From NCBI RefSeq assembly GCF_000740895.1, contig NC_025263.1, positions 1,922,001 to 1,986,000 of the forward strand: a stretch of 64,000 nt of DNA. The letters are read 5' to 3'. The notes under the pieces are model-generated. The model saw nothing but the letters and a program-made list of their open reading frames with translations. It had not been told where the DNA came from and did no database searches. The DNA comes from Theileria orientalis strain Shintoku. Its lineage: Eukaryota > Apicomplexa > Aconoidasida > Piroplasmida > Theileriidae. A program made the position numbers and the translations under genes. This document shows, one piece after another, positions 41,929 through 53,999 of the stretch (positions are counted from its first letter, which is position 1; each line of letters starts with the position of its first letter).

Positions 41929-44900
41929 CTAGTTGATTATAAACTTCTGCCTGAAGCCCTTCGCCCTGACGTAGTCTTCCCTCTTTTCTCTGAAGTCGAA
42001 GATTAAAATTACTATTCCCAGCACTATAAGTGTCAGCGACGTGGAGAGCAAAATCGTGAACAGCTTCTTCCCCGGTATAATGCTCAGCTTCAGTATCCAC
42101 CTGTAATTGTCATCCACGTGTAATTATCATTGGCCTATACCTCTATCTATGTGCATATTTAACTTTCTAATTATATCTGCTCGTACTGTGTTGGATTGTG
42201 GAGCGGAATCGGCAGCGTGATCACCGTGCAGCTCGGTATGATTGATATCCACATGTGGAAGTAGTTTTTATTTGAGCTAGCCACTCCCAGGTACAGTTCC
42301 TCCACGTAGTTGTTCGTCTTTCCCAGCCTACATATCATTTATGGACCAATTATCCACGAGGAATCCACCATCTATCCAGAACTTATTCGCCAACTGTCGG
42401 CCTCTAATTAACTGCTAACTGCCTATTAATTCATAGCCCTTCGGCTTCCCTGCTTATCACCTACCCTATGTATGTGAATGGTGTGTATAGTGGCGTGTAT
42501 GCCGTTTGTGGCCTCAGGGTTGCCGTCCTCACGTTCTTTATTCCGTGTATGTCTATCACTGTCAACTTGTATGTCAGGCCTAATAATGAGTCATTTAATT
42601 CTTTACATATGAACTGCGTGCATAGGCTTTATGCTAATTCCCCTCAGTAGGCTTTCATTAGCCACAACTTACCGTTGTTGTTCGAACCTGAGAGGAAGTA
42701 GCTGTCCGGGTACTTCGACTCCTCTATGTTCTTGTACTTCGTCATCACCTTCATGAAGAGATCCACGTTTTCCTTATACAGCGAGTAGTAGAAACAGTTT
42801 AGCGTCTTTCCGTTGGTTGCAAACACCAACAGGTTCAGCATCCTCTGCACATTTATTAGCCCATATCGCCATTGTTAATATTAGTGAGTTCAGTCAATGG
42901 TACTAGCTACTTCACTATTGTTCAATAGATACGTAATAACATAACCACTGGCCATCCAACCACTTATATGCATACAATCTCCATTTACACTATGTTGTCG
43001 CTACTTAAATAACTGTTTTATCTTCCCTTACCCTGTCCATTATGTCCGCTGCCGTTGCGTGTGTCGGCACCAGTCCTTGGTCCTTCAGCTCCAAGGTCGT
43101 TATTTCATGGCCCTTATCCACGTCCTTGATCACCATCACCAGGTACCTCTTGCTACCGTCTACAAAATTTAATTTTATGCTGTGACAATGCTTTTTTCCT
43201 ATAACTAGGGCCACTCCTTATGTTTTCACTACTTATCAAATTTACCGGTCGGGTCTATTGTTGACAGTGGCAATATCAAATCTATCAGCGAGTTATTGTT
43301 GAAGTCGCACGCTGACACTCGAGCCAGCTGCGTTATCGGCTTCCCTATCATGCTATTAAACTACCGTTCCCGGTGGTTTTAACTACAAAAGTAAGCTGTT
43401 ATATACTGGGTGACTAAAGTTAACATCGCAACAGTACCTTGGTCTCCTGTCCTAAACAACAGCTTCATTGAGGTCTTCAGCGGGTACAAATACTGGTATT
43501 TGATTCCTATTGCTATTACTTTGTCCCTGTAAGGCGTGAATACCATGGGCGAATTTATGCACAAATTGTCCGGGTGCCGGCACTGCTCTTCTGACGACCT
43601 GATCATCTGTGGGCAGAAGGGCATCTGCTTGTTGTACACTATTGCCAGCTTCAGTCCCTTTTCCGAACTTTCAAAGTTATCATAACCTTCCTCGTCCCTT
43701 CTGCGTTCTTTCGAGACTGATTGACTTCCTGGCTTAATAACGTCTCCGCAAAAGCCCTCGTCGTCGACTGTGTAGCAAAAGGGTATCATGAGGTCATTCG
43801 TCCCATCCGAGTCAAAGTCGTTGAACGTTATCATCCCGTAGTGGTACGGAAGCGGGATGGTCGTGTCTATTCTGTTATAGGTAATCCTTTCCTCGGATAC
43901 CATGCACACCCATATTTCCACGTGTGGGCCTAAATCACAATTACACTGCTGTTTCTACTGCTACTACTACTTTTGTTACTGCTATTATTACTACTACTTT
44001 TGTTACTGCTACTAGCTATCTATTACTAATAGAGACACTATCACTGATTACGGTTACTACTAATAGTGATACACTAAATATTTGGTGTTGTGGGTAAATT
44101 GTTATATGGGTTACCTTGTACTCTCTCTGATGTCAGAACTAAATCTGGACGACAGTCTCCGTTCATGTCAATGAAAGAGCACGAATGCGGGTTCGGTATT
44201 ACTCCCTCTACTGACCCGATGAACGTTATTGAAGGCACAGACTCCATGTAGAAGGGCAAAAAGACCTTCCCGTAGTTTATCCAGAAGTACACCTTGTTGG
44301 TCTTCGTCTGGACCATGATGTCTGAGTATCCGTCGCCGTCGAAGTCTGCAACCAGCGGGTGTATTGAAGTCAGCTCGTACATGCCTATGGGAACCGTCAC
44401 TGGCCTCAGGTTGCGCAGTGACGACCTTCTCAAAGCTGGGTCAGACGACCTTGACTGCTTGTTCCCCTTTCCTGTGGCGTGCCCGAACAGTGGGTGCTCC
44501 ATTTTCGTGAAGTCGGCCATCCCCTTCGAGTTCATTTCCACAAACTCTATCGGGTCCAACTTGTTAAAGAGCAGTTCCAGGGCCATCCTTGAGTCCCAGG
44601 CGTTGATGAACCTCCCTTCCTCGTTTTGGAAGTATGCCAGCAGGTAGTAGAGCTGTGCACTTTTTTCTGAAAACAATAATTATTCGCCTGTATTTAATGT
44701 ACTTTTTAATCAGTCGTGCTTTACTTCACTTTATTGCTCTTCTCACCTGGTTTATCTTGTTTATTTTCCTTCATTATGAGCAGCAAATCCAGCAGCCCAT
44801 TCGAATCCAGGTCCGATGCCGTCAGCCCGTCGCACTCTCCTTCCACGTCAAACTCTCTATTCCTTCCGTCGAACCTCGTCCCTTCCCTGCCATCCGCTGC

Positions 44901-45247
44901 TTCTACATATTCTTATATCCCGTAATGTTACCATTGGCATCCCGTACTACTTTTTAGCACTAACTATTTAACTAGTATTAACTTAAATTTATTCACAAAA
45001 ACACACCATCATTCGTTTCAACTTTGTTCGAACTTGCTGACTCATAGTAGATGTATATTGTCGACCTATGTAGGTTCTGGTTGTACGAATACGTTGCGTA
45101 GTTCAGCCTGCCGGTGTTGTCGAAGTCTCCGAAGTCGCCGATGTAACCTCGCCCTCTGAACTGAGTCGATTCCAGTTTAAAATTGTACGATATGGCAGTT
45201 CTCACTACTAGGAGTATTAGTAGCAGCAGTGTGTTAATTTCTGCCAT
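41929..45247 (-). CDS. ITFG1: ITFG1/TIP-like FG-GAP repeat membrane protein
   Basis: Ten exons, from the 5' end: 45247-45007, 44902-44747, 44666-44115, 43929-43438, 43344-43246, 43159-43032, 42844-42673, 42579-42465, 42327-42187 and 42100-41929. All phases close to 755 residues. The signal peptide is [29 protein letters not shown] loops with calcium-type DxDxDG spacing recur: [44 protein letters not shown] and [11 protein letters not shown]. The C-terminal part matches T-cell immunomodulatory protein homologues ([26 protein letters not shown]). A transmembrane helix (about 712-732) is followed by a short basic tail ending QKFIIN. The family comprises type I membrane proteins with a beta-propeller ectodomain. 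Its role in apicomplexans is not settled; adhesion or surface trafficking is likely. Intron 3 holds CTA-type repeats. Confidence 0.9.
43945..44012. repeat. CTA/CTG trinucleotide-rich stretch in an intron
   Basis: An imperfect run of CTACTACTACTTTTGTTACTG-like units lies inside the third intron of the ITFG1-like gene. The unit of about 36 bp appears twice. Confidence 0.65.
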
Positions 45248-45496
45248 TATATGATCTATTTTAGATATGTCGTCGTCTTTATGTGGAAGGTTCTTATTTT
45301 TTTGATTGTTTTATCTGTTACTAAAATTTTATTTTACTATACTATACAACGTATTTTTATCTACGTTTTACTGCTCATTTGTCTCTTTACTTTTCTAATA
45401 TGGTACATTTTCCGCCTTTTATACTTCAAATTCATATTTAAAATCCTCTTTACAGTTATCTCTATCAGTGTAACTGATAGTATTATTATGGTACAT

Positions 45497-46827
45497 TTAT
45501 GCGATATTATATTTTTTAAACATTTGATCTAGATCTTTACTTCTATTCGTTGGTTGCCCTCTGATCCACCCGCCCCAAACTTTACTAGAAACCATTTCCA
45601 TATAAATGCCAATACTTATATTAAACGCATACCCATAGGCTTTCATTGTAATGTGTATCATATACTCACTAAATTACTTCTACCTATTGGCCATTTATTG
45701 TGGAATCCTCCTTCTCACATTTACAGTAGTTCTACTGTTGATCCGATACTCCGTATCTCTTGATCATTTTTTCCTCTCCTTTTATTCTAATCTAAATTAC
45801 TATTATAGACCCACTAATCACTGGTATAGTGGTTTTCTATACTTTATTAATAAATTATACACACTGCGGCTGTTCTCGTTAGTATTATTAATTACTGATA
45901 ATAAATAACATATAGCCACATATTATTCCATAAAATAGTATTAAACACTAAAATCTAATGATAGATAGCTTCCAAAGACCAAAAGCATACCTGTCTGATG
46001 ATTCTCTGTATTCTACCCCAATACCCCTAATTATTACTCTTTTAACGTTCTCAAAAGTATACAATAAACACAGATCTAGCTAGTTAACAGTACACATTTA
46101 CAAACAACGGCTCAAATTGATCAATTGACATACCGTAACTCTATAAGCTGCGTCCTCCAACTCTTCCATGCGTACGTTGGCCATTTTACTAAATCCCCTT
46201 TATATTTGGTCTTTTTACCTTGGATTTTGACCCAGAGCCCAGTTCCTTAGATTTTCATGAGTGGTCACTCCTACGATTGAGTATCCACTCTTGAGATTAT
46301 AGTACAGTGGGACGCTGTTTGTATTACACAGGAGTGATATTTTACTGTAGACCTAAGTATTAACAGAGTTAGTCAATAGTAGTTTTAGCAGTAACCAATG
46401 CACTAGATAAACCAAGTATTAGAATTTTATACCTTTGAACCCTTTTTGTTGTTTACGTTGAACACCTCGATGTGTAGCCCAGTTTCCTTAGAAACCTCCC
46501 TCACAACGGGTTCCATGGTCTATTAATTTTTATTATCAGGTTAGATTAATTAAATTATAATATTATTTAACAATATGTAAAAATTTATACAAAATACCTT
46601 TGAAAAAAGAGAATCGTCATGGAAGGCCAATAGGTAAGGGACTCTGGACTTTCTCCAAAAAAGTACACTCCCAAAATGGACCTTCTATACAATTTACAAT
46701 TTAGGTTCATATGCGTTCATTGATTATAGATGGTATTTATAAGAAATAATAGCTAAATGATTACCGGCTGGAGAGATACACAAACTGCTAAAGGGAGTAA
46801 AGCACATAACTTAAATATCCATGACAT
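45497..46827 (-). CDS. Secretory thioredoxin-fold protein lacking CxxC
   Basis: Eight exons, from the 5' end: 46827-46765, 46684-46598, 46519-46433, 46352-46219, 46188-46134, 46026-45991, 45791-45736 and 45584-45497. All phases close to 201 residues. Exon 1 encodes a signal peptide (MSWIFKLCALLPLAVCVS). The core resembles thioredoxin: a beta strand VLFWRKSRVPYLLAFHDD, a helix and strand TGLHIEVFNVN, the cis-Pro-type stretch NSVPLYYNLKSGYSIVGVT, and a last helix ENLRNWALG. No CxxC is present where an active site would be. The Lys/Arg-rich C-terminal part (KVWGGWIRGQPTNRSKDL) is unfamiliar. An ER or secretory, non-redox thioredoxin-like protein is the best reading. The last three exons are less certain. 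It lies 125 bp from the divergent Tic22 gene. Confidence 0.65.
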
Positions 46828-46952
46828 ATATTACCATTAATTAGTTATATTATTGAAAGCAATAAATAATATATAATTGAATGTTAGTAATGTGTAATGA
46901 TGGAATCTTTAGCCACACAATTGGATTCCACTTTTAATATCACTTCCTTTTA
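46828..46952. promoter_or_regulatory. Compact divergent promoter (thioredoxin-like / Tic22)
   Basis: Only 125 bp separate the start codons of two genes on opposite strands, so both promoters must lie here or overlap. No motif was assigned. Confidence 0.5.
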
Positions 46953-48127
46953 ATGTGTATTATATGTATAGTCTTATGTGTGTATATTAATTGTGTTTTT
47001 TCTATTTCTATAGGCCGTAAAACAGTTGGGTCTTATTCCCTGGTCAACTGGCACAAGGTACTCACTAGTGCCTATAAACCTTCCGATACTGTCAATACCA
47101 CTGATTTGGTCGAAAATACAGCCAGAACATGGGATAATGTCCCAGTGTTTATGCTATCTGTAAACAATATGAATATTATAAAGCAGGATGATAGAGTTTG
47201 CTCTTATTTTATGGACTTTCGAAATGCAACGGACGTTTTGGCTGAATTTCACCTTCATGGGTTTTTAAGTATACAGTATACATTTTTATGTAATATTATA
47301 TATTTTATACAAATGGCGTTAATAATAACTGAAGTCTCTAATTGAAAATTCTAATTAATGTGTTTAGACAGTAAAATCTTCAACATACAAACGATATCAC
47401 TGAAGGAATGGTTCCAGTTAGTTGATCCCAAGCTGAATAGAATCAAGGGGTTTTCTAGCCCCTTGTTAAAGCCCTCACCTCACCAGGTACTATTAATCTT
47501 AATGTTCTGCTATTATAAGTATCTGACTGCGCTAAGTGAATGTGTAACATTCTCATTTAAGTTCAGATATAGATAAATTGACTATTGGTATTAATATGGC
47601 GTAATGAGTAAAATAGTTAAAATACTTATAAATAAAAAATATAAAACATATTTAGAATCGTAAAATATCATATAAACTTAAAAAGAAGGGAAACCAGGAG
47701 CCCATTCCGTTATACTTCTGTGACTACACCCCTCCCAGTTCTCACTTCAATACTGATGTAAACAAAAAAAGTACAAATAAAGTTAAAGGACCTGGAACAG
47801 ATACAAATAACTCAAATAAATGTGAAAATGGATTAACCAGGGTGTATTTCTTCAATTACAAAGACCTGATTAGGGAAATAGGAAAAATACAAGGGAAACT
47901 AGAAAGAGAAAAGGCACTAAATAGTGTTAAAATTGTTTCACTCATGGATCTGTTGATGGTTAGTAGTAGTTAGTTATCATGGATCCATTAATTCTTACCA
48001 AATTAACAATTAATGCATTTAGACACATGAAAATGATAGAGGAAAATTATTGTTTGTACCTAGTAGTCATAACATAAGTTATATTAATAAAATGAGTAAA
48101 CACACTACCCCCTGGATCACACTATAA
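46953..48127 (+). CDS. TIC22: Tic22-like apicoplast protein import component
   Basis: Four exons: 46953-47268, 47368-47486, 47656-47958 and 48023-48127, giving 280 residues. All phases close. The N-terminus is a very hydrophobic signal peptide (MCIICIVLCVYINCVFSIS) followed by a Lys/Ser/Tyr-bearing stretch, consistent with bipartite apicoplast targeting. The body has the two-half Tic22 layout: NVPVFMLSVNN...VCSYFMDFRNATDVL, then ISLKEWFQLVDPKLNRIKG, then EPIPLYFCDY...RVYFFNYKDLIREI and VKIVSLMDLL. Tic22 acts between the plastid membranes as a chaperone-like factor for imported proteins. Its presence supports an apicoplast-bearing organism. An Asn/Thr/Lys-rich insert lies in the third exon. 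Confidence 0.82.
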
Positions 48128-48306
48128 TATTTTTTCTCTACCACCGATTTCAATATTTTTGCACTAATTTTATAGTATTACTTGCTTGTATGCAAATTAG
48201 GCACACATTTGGCCACTAAATATTAATGGAACCAATAATTTGATGTAATACATACTGAATTTATTTATAGTCACCCTTTTAAAGATACTTAACTTTAAAA
48301 CATAAA

Positions 48307-50355
48307 ATGACTAGCGGCAGGGGAAGAAAGGTATTTTTTGGTTTTTAATAATTTCCATAGAAACAACGAACACTTGAACCCTTTTCGGACGGTAACCCAG
48401 CCCACTCAGGAGTGGAGGGTAGACTTAACCACCAATCCTTCGGTATATTGGTTAACATGACATAAGTAGCTACGAATCACTAAAACATTTAACAATAATT
48501 ACTAAATAGTTGGCAATTAGATGTTTTTTTGCTTAATTTAGGGATATATTGCCCTCAGGAGCAGTCACACACTCTCCCTACTTTTAGTATTAGTTAACCT
48601 ACCTATTCACAGTCAACATTGATCAAAACTTAATTAAAATACAGAAATAATAAAAAACATAAAAATCGACCGAGATTCTACAATATTGAAAGAGTTCGGA
48701 GTCCCTCTCCCAGTTTCACTTTTGAGCGTCGACGTGGTCTCTAACCAGAGCCAATTTGCACTAATAGTCGAAGTAAGAGTTTGAGAATGCATTTTTTGTT
48801 ATTTTGGACGTCTGCCAAAACTATTTGGCAAATGTGTCCACTAGATATGAAGTAACACACTCGCAGGTATTCTCGAGGTACACCGAGCACATTCTGGACA
48901 GCATTGAGAAGTGCAAGGACCCGAAGTTTGCAAAGAGAAGGACAATGTTCATCAAATTAGGTACGAATTGCCCTTTTAAGACCAATGTTACTGCAGTGAA
49001 TGCCATGAACTTGAAGTTCATATGCGCTTTTCGATGGAAACACTACGACAGGCTCCTGCTTAAATCGGTACATATTGAAGATTTATTAGTCGACGTTATA
49101 CAGTTACTAGTTATTAGCTCAATTGTGGATTGAAGAGATTAATGCTTGAACAGATAGACAGGAGCAGGTTTGGACTTTCAAACAACATACAGAAGGTAAT
49201 AATTTACTACTACGTTAAGTCTAGAAGATTGGCTACCCACTAGTGTTAACACGACAATAGGTTAAAGAGTACCTGCAAATATACCAGTCACTGTGGCAGG
49301 AGCACTGTAGATCAATGCAAAGGTACCGTCACTAGCTAAATGCCGGCTACTGCCACTGTTATAATGTACTTGGAATTTTTATTTCAAAAATCTTTTTTAT
49401 TTTTGGCAGTCCCTGTCAGATACGGTACTAATTGAGCATAGGTTGCTTGGCGAATGGAACGACGCGAACTATCTGATGAACACCTACAAGATTGATAAGA
49501 CCGAGGAGACTGAAATATCAAATACAATCGAGGAGATCAATAAGCTGGTCGAGGCGACCACAATTACCACCAAGGATAGAGGCAGCCTTGATAAGGCCGA
49601 AGATGTCACCAGTGATGGTAACACCGATGCTACCGATAAAGGTAACTTGCCATATACAGCGTATTTGATGTTGACCAGTTATTCCAGTTGATAGTTGATA
49701 ATGGTTTAGTAGGGGTTCAAAGCACAGACCAGAAGGCGATTGCCACAGTCAGTACGAGTGCTAACATGCTTGAACTGTTGAGCAAAGTGCCGTGCGACGG
49801 CGAATACGTGAAGTCCATGGATAAAATGAAGAATAAAATAAACAACTTGAAGTACACGAGGACGAATCAGTTACAGCAAATTGTATCTACTGCCCACTAA
49901 CACTAGTTATCAGTAACGAGGAAATTTAGTTATAGATAGAAGCTATAACGCTGTGTAGGTTAACAGGACTATTGGGAAGTACGAGGAGCTGCTAGATAAG
50001 TTGGAAGCCTACAACGACACACTCGTATAAACTATCTACCCATAGCTATGGCCGATTTACCTAGAAACAGATAACATTGATCATCAGGTAAAGGTGTCGA
50101 GTAGCATTTCCGAGAAAATGTTTAAAAGGATGCCGATCAACCAGTACGTCAAACTCATACAGGTTAGTGTAGGCTAGTGCTAGCGTTAGCAGGAGTACCC
50201 TCGACAAATTATTAGTTACTAATAAACGAGTATTCACTAAATGATAAGAATCTCCAATAATAGGCCGACAATTAAAAATAGTTTGACAAAATTGCCTAAA
50301 ACAAGAAATAATGTGGTGTGTATGTTTTTTAGGAAATGCCACACACTGAGTAGTA
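48307..50355 (+). CDS. Unrecognised multi-exon, mostly helical protein
   Basis: Coding exons are visible at 48307-48330, 48361-48391, 48645-48772, 48867-49067 (possibly with a 36-nt intron at 48961-48996), 49136-49195, about 49410-49651, about 49714-49880, then about 49959-50028, about 50092-50163 and a short last exon ending in TAG at 50353-50355. Recognisable stretches are MTSGRGRKKQRTLEPFSDE, KEFGVPLPVSLLSVDVV, KCKDPKFAKRRTMFIKL, LKFICAFRWKHYDRLLLK, EHRLLGEWNDANY and SISEKMFKRMPINQYVKLIQ. The basic start and the helical, heptad-like later parts suggest a nuclear or complex-forming subunit. I do not recognise the family. A further good-looking exon at 49261-49322 (VKEYLQIYQSLWQEH) does not fit the phase of the exon at 49410, so the middle of the gene is unsettled. 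Confidence 0.5.
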
Positions 50356-50456
50356 ATCTGAGCAGTTCACTTTGTGTTTATTGCGAGTATTGCTGTTAGA
50401 GTATTTAAAGGGCCTCAGATCAGTTAGTTTTTGGGATATTCGGTTCGAGTGTCGAG

Positions 50457-51883
50457 ATGGTGAAGAAGTTCACCTGCGACGACATAATATCGCAAAATTT
50501 AATTAAATCATCAATTCAACGCACCATTAAAATGAATGTAATGCCTATTTATTTCCACCCCTTATCCTAAGTATATAGTTAACGGTGATTCTCTCTGCTT
50601 TCGCTGGTTGTAAACATCCGGCCTACTATTGATACCCATGGGCGTATTCTACTTGATGCCAAAGATAAACACTCAGTATGATAAGCCCATGGCGTATTGA
50701 TATGGCCGTCCTTTCTAGGCAGTGGCTATTGTTTCCAGAGCTTGATCTGCTGCCCTATATGGAATCTTCAATAGCCGCTGTTTACAGCCATAACTGGCTG
50801 CAGAGCACCGCATTTAGATCAGTAGATTTAATCTATGTATCTTTTCTGACTCAAATTCTGCAATTGCTAATGGATGTGTAGATAGTGAACCAGTACCCCG
50901 TGTTGAGGGATACCATTGATGTTATCTTTCCGAAGAAGACGCCCGTATATCTGGCCAAGTGGTATTATATTCATAGATCGCTATATAAACGATTATAACT
51001 AAACTCGACCTAGTTAGTTTATTTTCACCAGGTTTTAACTAGTTAAGCTGTTCACGGTTAACACATATGTCATTTGCCACAGCAAATTTAAATAAGCGTG
51101 CTTTAATTAATGAGCATTTAATGTAATTAACGTAGCCAAGACCATGTTAGCCTGCTGATGGTCAACGGAGAGATAATATTCATCCAAAATAGAGAGGGAC
51201 CCTGGTTTCCTGCGTTGCGGCTGCTTCACAAGTGTAAGTCATCTTAACTATTTCAAAGGTTGATAAACGCACCTATTAATTGGTTCCCAGACCCAACTAT
51301 GCTTCCTAAAATGCAGATAGACAGCGGCGCAATTAAGTTCATCCTCAGAGGATCAAACATTATGTGCCCAGGTTTAACCTCAGAGGGCGGCCAGATGGAA
51401 GACGTTGAACAGGACACAGTTGTTGTTAGTCATAGAAACAGATTTATACACTACCAATGCTAGATATACTAGGTATTAGGTACTATTATGCTTAGTAGTA
51501 GGTAGTTGTGCACTTGCTTCTGCACATTAACGCCACCAAGTTGTATACTGGTAGCGGCCACTAGTGCTGTTGAAGTTGTTAGCAGTGGTAGATAGGAACT
51601 CTAAGAAATAATACGTAAAATTGCTTTAGCAAGTCACGGCTCATGGTAGGCATCACGCTTGCGCCGTTGGTTTAATGGCCATGTCAACTCAGGAAATGTA
51701 AGTATCATCGTAGCTAGTTAACTATGATCGCCGGTATTGATTACTAATTCTGGCCATGATGTACCAGTTAACACGAAACGTAGAATTGAGAAAAACAAGG
51801 ACGTCGGTATACTCACTTTGCACTATTTGAACGATGGATACTGGCAGTTTAACGCCGACAAGTACGGTTACAAGTCGAGTTGA
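50457..51883 (+). CDS. MCTS1: MCTS1/Tma20-type PUA-domain translation factor
   Basis: The exons are 50457-50537, 50882-50961, 51136-51233, 51291-51424, 51630-51697 and about 51768-51883, for about 190 residues. Family marks are the start MVKKFTCDDI, the stretch DVIFPKKTPVYLAK, SLLMVNGEIIFIQNREGPW, LRLLHKY and the PUA core DSGAIKFILRGSNIMCPGLTS. The end is HYLNDGYWQF. MCT-1/Tma20 works with DENR/Tma22 in ribosome recycling and re-initiation on 40S subunits. The first five exons join in phase. The last junction is one base out for every GT-AG pair I could find between 51697 and 51768, although the last exon is clearly coding. This is either an unusual splice site, a small unseen exon, or a sequence error. 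Confidence 0.88.
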
Positions 51884-53999
51884 CGATTCGACCCTCAAAT
51901 GTGGTCAAATTTTCTTTAAACAAGGTTTAACGGACTTTATTTAAGACTGCAAGTAACTAAAAATGATACACATTAATAACATCTTGCACTAACTAAGCTA
52001 ATATATACATAGTTAACGTGTTCGTCCTAGTTTTAGACATATGTGCAATTGTGCACCCTAATAAGGCTGAAAATCGAGAAGAAACTTGACTCAATCATAA
52101 ATATATTGATAGTTAGGGTCGTTTACTTAATAATATCAAAACAAATAGACCAACAGAAGTGTATTATTGGGTACATAGAAGACTGATAGTATTATTATCA
52201 AAGAAAATTAGTGTTAGGATGAACACTTTGGAAGATTATTTAAGTGTTCGTTTGAAATATTAAGTATAATTTCCAAATGTTTCTGAAATAATTAGTCTGA
52301 TTGTAATAGAAAAAATAAACTAAAAGGTAAATATATTTTAAAAAAATTGAATATAGTTTACATTACATAAATAATACACCATATTGGAAAGAATCACAAG
52401 GAGTGTTGTTTTTTGTAACTTTGATGGACAATAAAATAGGGCCATAAATACTAAACAAAATTCATATGAGCAAATAAACCAAAAATATTACCCATAAAAT
52501 TAAAATATAAGTATATAAATATTATAAACCATTACTAGTACTATAAATAGTGCTAAAACATTCAGTACATTTACCCTATAGATTTTTATTTTATATTTAA
52601 ATTAATTTTACACACAGTTTAAACGGAAAGTAGAAATTACGATATAGCGAGGGCCCATATAATGAATAAAAAATAGTTACGTAGTGTGTACAAAAAAAAA
52701 TCATAAAATCACATTTGTGTAAAAAGAATAAATGTTTGTAAATTTTTAAATGGAAGGTCATTAATATATGATCCATTTAAAATTCAAAACATAGATGTTG
52801 TTACACAGGTTTAAGAGCGTTAATTACTTAAACAGCACCACTAAACAAATTTGCACCACTCAATAAAACGTAAAGTAGGGTTGGTTATTATTTTGCCACA
52901 TAACACTACCACACTATTTCTCTATCAGATTACCATGAGTATCTAACGGTCATCTCTATTAACCAAGTTCTGCTCATTCAGATGGATCGATATATTCATC
53001 ACAAATACAACGTACTTGCTCATAAATGATTGATTTTAAATCAACTGAAACGCCTTCGACCCTAAATGAACATAAAATAATTATATTTCGAAGACAGGCA
53101 AAGTTCAGATTTTTTAGTCAAATATCATAGGCACCAAATTTCCCTTAAATCCAAGCTACCATTTAAGCATTGAATTAAGTGTCTGTAAAAGCATTTCGAT
53201 ACACATTTCTAATTATAAATATTTAATCTTTCCTCGATTAAAACGTTTCTCTAGAAACAAATTTTTCAAATAATATTAAAATCATTTTTCGTATCTTTTA
53301 GTGTCATTTAAGGCCTTTTAAGGCATTTTTGAGGCACCTAATACTATCGATGACTGAACACCAAATCGTCACTCATGGGGAAGATATTCACATTTGTAAG
53401 GCAAATTTCCAGTTATTAAACAGAGCGTAAGAACCTGCAAACGTCCTTTCACACCCACAAAACATTTTTTATCCATGTGATCCTTTCAATTCCAAAACCC
53501 AATGGTTTGATGATCCGACTCTTATAAATGAAAATGCCTTTGTTTTAAACAGTCGATAAATTACAGACAAATAATAATTGACTAAAGCTACCTTGTTGTA
53601 CTTTTAATTCATTCTAGACTTATTTCCCTGTTTAATTAGATGGTGGCTTAAATGCAGGTTTGAATGTGACCATTTGAATATGTTTTTGTGCAAATTTAAC
53701 CATAATACACATACATATATATACTTAAATTAATTAAAATCGTTTAGATAATGAAGAATATAATCATTATTTTATTTAAAAAAGCAATTGTTCTTTCAAT
53801 TTATTGAGCGATTTTTAAGATTGTCATTCCAGTTGCAATTATTTTGTATTTTGAGCTTGTACACAAACCTTTCTTTTAATATCTTGATATAACTAGTGTA
53901 CCGTTTCTCTTAATTATTTTTAATACTGTATGATGGCTTTGTTTATTATGCTATTGTATCAATTTGATATTCCTTTGACAACCTGTTGATTTAGCCGAT
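51884..53999. other. Long AT-rich spacer, no gene seen
   Basis: About 2.1 kb of AT-rich DNA. I found no convincing exon, tRNA or ordered repeat. At its right edge lies a short ORF that looks like a signal peptide in a different frame from the next gene (see findings). Confidence 0.5.

Noticed and set aside
50678..50881. 67-codon forward ORF between MCTS1 exons 1 and 2
   Set aside because: It lies wholly in the intron; exons on both sides match the family and join in phase.
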